Source: an uncultured bacterium
GTDB taxonomy: Bacteria > Bacillota > Clostridia > Christensenellales > Borkfalkiaceae
Length of the DNA: 6,232 nt
NCBI GenBank assembly: GCA_934871445.1
Contig: CAKXBD010000120.1
Location: forward strand, 1-6,232
Direction: 5' to 3'
The translations under genes and the position numbers were made by a program. Below the pieces are notes generated by a model. It had not been told where the DNA came from. It made no database searches and saw only the letters and a list, made by a program, of their open reading frames with translations. This document shows positions 1-4,223 of this stretch, one piece after another. Each line of letters begins with the position of its first letter. The stretch's first letter is position 1.

Positions 1-103
1 GTATTTAGCTGCATACGGGTTGTTCTGTTCGGTTGTTTTTGTCCCGCTGATATTGGCCGTACGTGGATTTTTGAGCAGATTTTTTAAGGATGTGGGGTAT
101 TAA
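1..103 (+). CDS. Sugar ABC transporter permease, MalF-like, C-terminal end (partial)
   Basis: Only the last 33 residues are in the window, read in frame 2 and ending at TAA 101-103; the gene starts to the left. What is visible is one hydrophobic segment (AAYGLFCSVVFVPLILAV) followed by a short basic tail ending in FFKDVGY. This is how CUT1-family inner-membrane permeases usually end: a last membrane helix, then a short cytoplasmic tail. The stop lies one base before the preferred start of a clear MalG-like permease, which is the usual MalF-MalG gene order for carbohydrate importers, so the two are almost certainly co-transcribed and translationally coupled. The family call rests mainly on this neighbour and the hydrophobic tail, because the EAA loop is outside the window. 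The substrate cannot be told from the sequence. Confidence 0.7.
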   Translation, partial: YLAAYGLFCSVVFVPLILAVRGFLSRFFKDVGY

Positions 104-104
104 T

Positions 105-1016
105 ATGATGAAAAAGACAACAAAGGTAAAAAGAAGCCGCACGGAAAAAATCGCATTGTATATCTGTTTTGCTATTTTTTTTATTTATGCGTTGACACTG
201 ATATGGCCGTTCGTCTGGATGGGGATCAATGCGGGGAAAACGCAAATCGAGTTTTATCGCAACAAGCTTTCCCTTCCTGCCAATTACGTTTGGTCCAATT
301 TTTCCGATGCTCTGTTTAAGGTCTATGTCACAGCGGGGGCAGGAACGGGTACGCATCAGGTAAAACTTATTCAAATGTTCGGAAATAGTATTTATCTGAC
401 GATAATATTGACGGTATTGGAAGTTTTTGTTTCCGCTTGTACGGCGTATGTGATTACCTATTACCGTTTCCCGGGCAGAAAAATTATTTATGGAATGGTT
501 ATTTTTACGATGGTCGTACCTTTGGTGGGAACTCTTCCCGTCTCCTATGATTTTTTTTCACGAGCAAAACTTCTCAATACGATTCCGGGAATGATTTTGC
601 TGTGTGTTAATGGTCTCGGTTTTGCGTTTTTGATTTTATACGGCGGCTTTCAAAATCTTTCGTGGAGCTATGCCGAAGCAGCAGCAATCGACGGAGCTGG
701 ACCATTTAGAACTTTCTTTCAGGTAATGCTGCCATTGATGCGTCCTGCACTCGTATCGATAGCGGTTGTCACCGCTATCGGATTTTGGAACGACTATACA
801 ACTCCCGCTGTCTATTATCCCGACCACCCCACGCTTGCCTATGGAATCAATACTTTGATTAATCAGGTGAAAAAGTCCTCATCCGGAGATTTCGGAAGTA
901 ATTATCCTTTGATGTTCGCGTGTATAATTATCGCGATTGTCCCTATTATTATTTTCTTTTCCTGTTTTCAAAAAACCATTATGAAAAATATGGTCGCAGG
1001 AGGATTGAAAGGATAG
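105..1016 (+). CDS. Carbohydrate ABC transporter permease, MalG-like (CUT1 family)
   Basis: A 303-residue integral membrane subunit of a sugar importer. It would pair with the MalF-like permease upstream, a lipoprotein binding protein and an ATPase. It has about six hydrophobic segments, the first near residues 16-43 after a basic N-terminus (KKTTKVKRSR). The cytoplasmic EAA loop that docks the ATPase is clear: YAEAAAIDGAGPFRTFF begins at residue 189, with E191-A192-A193 and G197, followed by MLPLMRP. The C-terminus, MVAGGLKG, is typical of MalG-type subunits. Length and layout match the family. An in-frame ATG at 90 would overlap the upstream gene and has no ribosome site. The ATG pair at 105 and 108 follows AAGGA (86-90) and a GGGG run (94-97), so I place the start at 105. 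No terminator is visible just after the stop; AT-rich debris follows, so the operon may once have continued. The sugar is unknown. Confidence 0.94.
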   Translation: MMKKTTKVKRSRTEKIALYICFAIFFIYALTLIWPFVWMGINAGKTQIEFYRNKLSLPANYVWSNFSDALFKVYVTAGAGTGTHQVKLIQMFGNSIYLTIILTVLEVFVSACTAYVITYYRFPGRKIIYGMVIFTMVVPLVGTLPVSYDFFSRAKLLNTIPGMILLCVNGLGFAFLILYGGFQNLSWSYAEAAAIDGAGPFRTFFQVMLPLMRPALVSIAVVTAIGFWNDYTTPAVYYPDHPTLAYGINTLINQVKKSSSGDFGSNYPLMFACIIIAIVPIIIFFSCFQKTIMKNMVAGGLKG

Positions 1017-1297
1017 CTTTTTGATTGGAATATGGATTAATGAATATATTTTGAAGTTCAACTATATAAAATAATTTATTAAAAGTAGCATTCTTTGTTT
1101 CAAGAAAAAGTAAGAGAAAAAATATTTATATACCCTAAGTGGCGCTTATAAATTATTTGATTTTTCCGAACTTTTATAGGGCTGTGATATATGGCTATAA
1201 AAATCTTCGAGGAGGAGAACGAAGAAGTATATTTTATACGGCATTTACAAAGAAAGTTTCGAAAAATGAGAATGAAGCGCCTCATAAGTGGGATAAT
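1017..1297. other. AT-rich spacer with no supportable gene
   Basis: This stretch is strikingly richer in A and T than either flank. I see no gene I can recognise. A frame opening at GTG 1139 runs through it into the recombinase relic, but its first 50 or so codons resemble nothing I know and it lacks a convincing ribosome site. A second frame (1191-1331, 46 codons, starting MAIKIFEEENEEVYFIRHLQ) has only a weak AGGG ahead of it and runs out of frame across the relic. Promoter-like TATATT and TATAAA words occur, but are expected by chance at this composition. It is best read as decayed DNA at the left side of a former mobile insertion. Confidence 0.5.
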
Positions 1298-1668
1298 TTT
1301 GCTACAGTTATTCATAAGAATAAGAAAATAAAGGCGGTTATCCGCGCCAAGGGTAATGTAGGAAAACACATTGCGACGCTAACGCCGCTCGGTTATAAGA
1401 AAGGCCCGAACGATAAAGAAAAATGGTGATCGACGAGCAAGATACGGCAATGTAAGCGGAGTCCAACTCCTATGGCGAGATGAACACACTTTCAGGAATG
1501 CTTTATTGTGCGGAGTGTGGAAAGAGAATGTACCTTTTTCGCTGTTTAACGACAAGACAATCGGAATACTTTAACTGTCCCAATCATCGCAAAAAGAATA
1601 AAAATCTTTGCACTTCGCATCAAATTACTGTAAAAACAGTGGAAGCTTTATTGTTAAAAGACTTGCGA
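1298..1668 (+). pseudogene. Large serine recombinase relic (TndX/resolvase type), frameshifted and internally deleted
   Basis: Three pieces of one site-specific recombinase appear in order but in different frames. Positions 1298-1426 encode KKIKAVIRAKGNVGKHI and TPLGYKKGPNDKEKW, the junction of the catalytic and recombinase domains. The reading continues one frame over as VIDEQDTAM (1426-1452), as if one G was lost from TGGGTG. KRSPTPM (1454-1474) then follows directly and, after another apparent G loss (ATGGGC to ATGGC), GEMNTLSGMLYCAECGKRMY continues at 1475. This last piece is the zinc beta-ribbon of such enzymes, with cysteine codons at 1507, 1516, 1576 and 1609 and the typical LCTSHQITVKTVEALLLKDL that follows. 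The N-terminal catalytic serine domain is missing, and a large part of the recombinase domain is deleted at about 1452-1454. Such enzymes move Tn4451-like mobilisable elements and ICEs. This copy cannot make a working enzyme. Confidence 0.87.
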
Positions 1669-1868
1669 ATAACAATCTGCTTTGCTGTTCGTAAAAGTAA
1701 GCCTTTTTGCAGATATTGCAGGGCAATGCAAACGGGCATTACAGGCAGGAGGTCGAAAGCGTCTATAATTTTATAGACACGGTGAAACTTCCGAACTTCT
1801 TAAAAGTGTAAGGTGACCACGGATTGGAAGGACAAAACCTGCCCGCATAAGCGAACATAACAAACGAA
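1669..1868 (+). other. Unrecognised coding scraps downstream of the recombinase relic
   Basis: The zinc-ribbon frame stays open to TAG 1774-1776 but stops looking like a recombinase after about 1668. In another frame, 1701-1811 reads as 36 codons ending NGHYRQEVESVYNFIDTVKL and then PNFLKV. This looks protein-like, with mixed charged and hydrophobic residues, but it has no start codon or ribosome site and I do not recognise it. A third frame reads SLFADIAGQCKRALQAGG over part of the same bases. The rest, to 1868, has short frames only. The likeliest reading is the tail of the decayed element, perhaps with a fragment of a second cargo gene. No function is assigned. Confidence 0.3.
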
Positions 1869-1873
1869 TATGA

Positions 1874-1905
1874 AAAAAGACGTGGCGTGAAAGCTACGTC
1901 TTTTT
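1874..1905 (+). terminator. Intrinsic terminator before the two-component operon
   Basis: The arm at 1874-1886 pairs with 1893-1905 over 13 base pairs, with one G-U wobble (G1884 with T1895), around a six-base loop GTGAAA. The 3' arm ends in five T residues. The 5' arm starts with a matching A run, so the hairpin could also work on the opposite strand. It insulates the promoter at 1979 from transcription coming through the sugar operon and the recombinase relic. Confidence 0.85.
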
Positions 1906-1978
1906 CAATTTAATGGGCACGACTAAAAAATTCCCTATCAGAATTGTAGCGAATCCGTCTCTTTTTTTGAAAAAGGGG

Positions 1979-2007
1979 TTTACAAAAGCGTTTGAGTATG
2001 TTATAAT
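1979..2007 (+). promoter_or_regulatory. Sigma-A type promoter of the two-component operon
   Basis: TTTACA (1979-1984) and TATAAT (2002-2007) are separated by exactly 17 bases, with a TG one base before the -10 (1999-2000) forming an extended -10. Transcription should start near 2013-2014, giving a leader of about 30 bases before the ATG at 2043. The elements are near consensus, so basal expression of the regulator and kinase is probably substantial. I found no convincing pair of LytTR-type repeats here, so autoregulation like that of agr is not indicated. Confidence 0.85.
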
Positions 2008-2042
2008 GAAACGACTTCAAGAGGCGGGGAATAGAGGTACAG

Positions 2043-2753
2043 ATGATAAAAATTGCCATTGTGGAAGATAATAAAATCGCTTCGGATACGCTTTTAGAGT
2101 ATTTGAACATCTATTCGGAAAAGAGCGGCGAAACGTTTGAAAGTATAGTATTCAGGGACGCCATTTCCTTTTTGACGGGCTATAAATCCGTTTACGACAT
2201 TGTGTTTATGGATATCGAGCTCCCGCATTTGGACGGAATGGCGGCCGCGGCAAAACTTCGTCAGGTGGATAAAAAAATCCTTTTGATTTTCGTGACGAAT
2301 ATGGCTCAGTTTGCCGTAAAGGGGTATGAGGTAGACGCGCTGGATTACATAGTCAAGCCCATGGGATACAGCAATTTTGAATTAAAGCTGAAAAAAGCGA
2401 CCGCGCTGGTCAAATCGAATACGGATACCGTCACCATCAATAAAGCGGGGGGACTTATACGCCTTCCCGCGCGCGAAGTGAAATTTATCGAAGCGAGCGG
2501 CCATAAAATTATCTATCACACCGACGCGGACGAAGTGCAAGGCAGCGGAGAATCCCTTTCCGAATTGGAGGTCAAACTCCGCCCGTACGGCTTTTTGCGC
2601 TGTAATAACTGTTATTTGGTCAATGTGCGGCAGATTGAATCCGTGCAGGGGTATGTCATTACCATGTACGGCGGGGAGGAAGTGCAAATCAGCCGCCCGC
2701 GCAAAAAAAATTTCATGACCGAACTTGCGGATTGGCTGGGAAAGGGCAACTAA
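2043..2753 (+). CDS. LytTR-family response regulator (AgrA/VirR-like)
   Basis: A 236-residue cytoplasmic transcription regulator. Residues 1-120 form a receiver domain with acidic pair E8-D9, phospho-acceptor D57 in VFMDIELPHLDG, T85 in FVTN and K105 in the VKP motif, so the full phosphorylation set is present. Residues from about 131 to 233 form a LytTR DNA-binding domain: INKAGGLIRLPAREVKFIEA, then FLRCNNCYLVNVRQIESV and the C-terminal VQISRPRKKNF. Length and domain order match the AgrA, VirR and LytR group. The start follows GAGGT (2034-2038), a short but workable four bases from the ATG. It is the first gene after a strong promoter, and its partner kinase starts two bases after its stop. 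LytTR domains bind pairs of short direct repeats two helical turns apart, and exactly such a pair lies before the GH3 gene at 4062-4091, the most likely target. Confidence 0.97.
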   Translation: MIKIAIVEDNKIASDTLLEYLNIYSEKSGETFESIVFRDAISFLTGYKSVYDIVFMDIELPHLDGMAAAAKLRQVDKKILLIFVTNMAQFAVKGYEVDALDYIVKPMGYSNFELKLKKATALVKSNTDTVTINKAGGLIRLPAREVKFIEASGHKIIYHTDADEVQGSGESLSELEVKLRPYGFLRCNNCYLVNVRQIESVQGYVITMYGGEEVQISRPRKKNFMTELADWLGKGN

Positions 2754-2754
2754 T

Positions 2755-4059
2755 ATGTACGAATTTTTTGTCGACCACGGCTTTATTCTCGAACTGTTTC
2801 TCTCCTTTGCGCTGTTCGCCTTTCCTCTCAAAAAGCGCCGCCTTTACATATTGAGGATTTTGGCTTGTTTGGGTGTTTTGTTCGTATATTCTCTCGTCAG
2901 GAACGCGATTCCCAATCTCAACGCATGGACGGAAAGCCTGAAATATGTCGCCTTGTATCTCATCTGTATCGGTTCCGTGCTGTTTATCTTCAAGGTATCC
3001 TTTCGCGGCGCGGCTTTTTGTACGATCGGCGCCAGCCTCACGCAGCATTGTGCCTTTCGCGCGGGCGAGCTCACGCGCTATATTTTTGACGGCAGCCTGC
3101 CGCTCGCCGTGCAGTCCGCACTTTATATCGCGGCGGTGCTGATAATCAATGCGCTGTCCTATCTTCTCTTTGCCCGCAGATTCGGAAAGGAGGAGGACAC
3201 GGAATATCTTCAAAGCATGCCCATTCTCCTTTTGAGCGGAGCCATGCTTTTGGTTTGTGTGCTCTTTCAGCAGTTGTTCGAGCAGTACGCCGCGGGAATC
3301 GGTCGTCCTCTGTATGTAATTTTCGGGTGTTTCGACATGACCTCCTGCGCATTTGCGCTGTGTATTCAGTACGCAGTTTACCGAAGCGGACTTTTGCACC
3401 GCGATTATAGCCTTTTGGAGCATGTTTTGCACCTTCAAAAGGAGCAGATGAAAGTTTCTAAGGAAACCATCGATTTAATCAATATCAAGTGCCACGACTT
3501 GAAGAAACAGATCGCGCTGTTAGGGGACAGGAACCATATCACGAAAGAGGAAATAGGGGAGCTCAACCGCGCCATATCGATATACGACGCGGCGGTAAAG
3601 ACGGGAAATGAAGCGCTGGATGTTTTGCTTGCGGAAAAGACGCTGCTGTGCGAGAATAAGAATATTCAGTTCAACTGTATTGCGGACGGATACAGTTTGG
3701 GATTTATGCGCCCGTCGGATATTTACTCTCTGTTCGGGAATGCGATAGATAACGCGATAGAGGCGGTGGAGCGGAACGCGGACGAGAGCCGCCGTTGTAT
3801 CGGCATGAGCGTCAAGGAAAGCAAGGGAATGATATCGGCGCATTTTGAAAATTACTACGCGGGCGAGCTGGATTTCGACGACGGTTTACCGCTGACGACG
3901 AAATCGGATAAGCGGTATCACGGCTTCGGAATGAAGAGCATTAAAATGCTTGCGGAGAAGTACGGCGGCTACGTTTCGGTGAAGGCGGAGGACGGAGTGT
4001 TCAATCTCAACATTTTGCTGCCGATTTCCTCAAAAAGAGGACTGAAAAACGGTGGATGA
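2755..4059 (+). CDS. Membrane sensor histidine kinase, GHKL/AgrC-like (HPK10 group)
   Basis: A 434-residue sensor kinase. The first 215 residues or so contain six to seven hydrophobic segments joined by short loops, an AgrC-like polytopic sensor with no large extracellular domain. A short helical linker (LLEHVLHLQKEQMKVSKETI) leads to the dimerisation region, with phospho-acceptor H247 in KCHDLKKQIALL. The GHKL ATPase domain follows: the N-box LFGNAIDNAIEAVE has N329 and N333, and the G-box HGFGMKSI is at 389-396. The D-box of other kinase families is not obvious, as in HPK10. The start at 2755 has AAAGGG (2741-2746) eight bases upstream; an in-frame ATG at 2725 lies inside the regulator gene and is unlikely. 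Co-transcribed with the LytTR regulator, it is surely its partner. AgrC relatives often sense peptides, but no AgrB or AgrD gene is visible, so the ligand is unknown and may be a sugar-related or foreign peptide cue. Confidence 0.95.
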   Translation: MYEFFVDHGFILELFLSFALFAFPLKKRRLYILRILACLGVLFVYSLVRNAIPNLNAWTESLKYVALYLICIGSVLFIFKVSFRGAAFCTIGASLTQHCAFRAGELTRYIFDGSLPLAVQSALYIAAVLIINALSYLLFARRFGKEEDTEYLQSMPILLLSGAMLLVCVLFQQLFEQYAAGIGRPLYVIFGCFDMTSCAFALCIQYAVYRSGLLHRDYSLLEHVLHLQKEQMKVSKETIDLINIKCHDLKKQIALLGDRNHITKEEIGELNRAISIYDAAVKTGNEALDVLLAEKTLLCENKNIQFNCIADGYSLGFMRPSDIYSLFGNAIDNAIEAVERNADESRRCIGMSVKESKGMISAHFENYYAGELDFDDGLPLTTKSDKRYHGFGMKSIKMLAEKYGGYVSVKAEDGVFNLNILLPISSKRGLKNGG

Positions 4060-4061
4060 AA

Positions 4062-4091
4062 TCAATTTAGGAAAATTTTTTGACAATTTGG
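4062..4091 (+). promoter_or_regulatory. Candidate LytTR operator: two 9-bp direct repeats, 21 bp apart
   Basis: TCAATTTAG (4062-4070) and ACAATTTGG (4083-4091) start 21 bases apart, with 12 bases between them. The similarity extends rightward to 13 bases, CAATTTAGGAAAA against CAATTTGGGAAAT, with two differences. Against the usual LytTR consensus, as I remember it ([TA][AC][CA]GTTN[AG][TG]), each copy agrees at every defined position except the G, which is A in both. Spacing of two helical turns on one face is the known AgrA and VirR arrangement. The pair sits right after the kinase stop and about 10 bases upstream of a candidate -35, on the promoter side of the GH3 gene. It is likely the binding site of the adjacent response regulator; the AT-rich setting leaves some risk of chance. 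Confidence 0.6.
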
Positions 4092-4101
4092 GAAATAGTG
4101 C

Positions 4102-4130
4102 TTGAAAAAAACGGCAAAAAGAATTAAGAT
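4102..4130 (+). promoter_or_regulatory. Candidate activator-dependent promoter for the GH3 gene
   Basis: TTGAAA (4102-4107) and TAAGAT (4125-4130) are separated by 17 bases. The -10 has four of six consensus bases and no extended TG, so it should be weak alone, as expected for a promoter needing an activator bound at the repeats at 4062-4091. The predicted start, near 4137, falls just after the left arm of the terminator, so this transcript would lack that arm and escape termination. A perfect TTGACA at 4080-4085 has no -10 at a proper distance. Confidence 0.4.
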
Positions 4131-4169
4131 GTTCTCACGATAAGGCGAACGGGGGAGAACATCTTTTTT
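4126..4169 (+). terminator. Intrinsic terminator after the two-component operon
   Basis: AAGATGTTCTC (4126-4136) pairs perfectly with GAGAACATCTT (4155-4165) over 11 base pairs around an 18-base loop. A run of six T residues at 4164-4169 overlaps the end of the right arm. It lies 66 bases after the kinase stop and should end the regulator-kinase transcript. Its left arm overlaps the candidate -10 at 4125-4130, so the same bases serve two roles depending on where transcription began. Confidence 0.85.
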
Positions 4170-4176
4170 CGTTCGC
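4145..4176 (+). promoter_or_regulatory. Alternative 5' leader hairpin overlapping the terminator
   Basis: GCGAACG (4145-4151) is the exact reverse complement of CGTTCGC (4170-4176), with an 18-base loop that contains the terminator's right arm and T run. In a transcript starting near 4137 the terminator cannot form and this hairpin would sit at the extreme 5' end, where it could stabilise the GH3 message. In readthrough RNA it could compete with the terminator or form a pseudoknot with its loop. A 7-bp match can occur by chance, so this is tentative. Confidence 0.3.
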
Positions 4177-4209
4177 GGAAATTCGATACGCAATTTCAAA
4201 TTAATTTTC

Positions 4210-4216
4210 AAGGAGG
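4210..4216 (+). promoter_or_regulatory. Consensus Shine-Dalgarno of the GH3 gene
   Basis: AAGGAGG sits seven bases before the ATG at 4224. It is the best ribosome site in the window and fixes the start of the GH3 gene. It points to strong translation once the message is made, in keeping with control at the transcription step. Confidence 0.92.
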
Positions 4217-4223
4217 AAGATTA

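Noticed and set aside
90..107. ATG at 90 as the start of the MalG-like permease
   Set aside because: It overlaps the upstream permease by 14 bases and has no ribosome site. The ATG at 105 follows purine-rich sequence and gives a typical basic N-terminus.
1021..1079. Possible promoter (TTGATT with TATATT, or TTGAAG with TATAAA) after the permease
   Set aside because: Spacing is poor or only marginal, such words are expected by chance at this AT content, and no intact gene follows.
1906..1917. Single CAATTTAATGGG as a LytTR site upstream of the regulator operon
   Set aside because: It has no partner repeat 21 or 22 bases away, fits the consensus less well than the pair at 4062-4091, and directly abuts the terminator.
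1777..2042. Search for an AgrD-like signal peptide gene or small RNA beside the two-component operon
   Set aside because: No short frame with an amphipathic leader, cysteine and acidic tail and a ribosome site was found here or in 4060-4223. The bases are explained by the terminator, promoter and leader.
2725..2757. ATG at 2725 as the start of the kinase
   Set aside because: It lies inside the regulator gene and adds ten residues (MRIGWERATN) ahead of the natural MYEFF start, which has a better-placed AAAGGG.
2382..3843. Several minus-strand open frames (2382-2831, 2713-3438, 3520-3843)
   Set aside because: They lie opposite the response regulator and kinase, whose motifs are unmistakable. 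Their translations are low-complexity or basic and resemble no family.
4191..4199. Third CAATTT near the GH3 start as an additional operator
   Set aside because: Only the six-base core matches, it is not at a two-turn spacing from the others, and it lies downstream of the predicted transcription start in AT-rich DNA.
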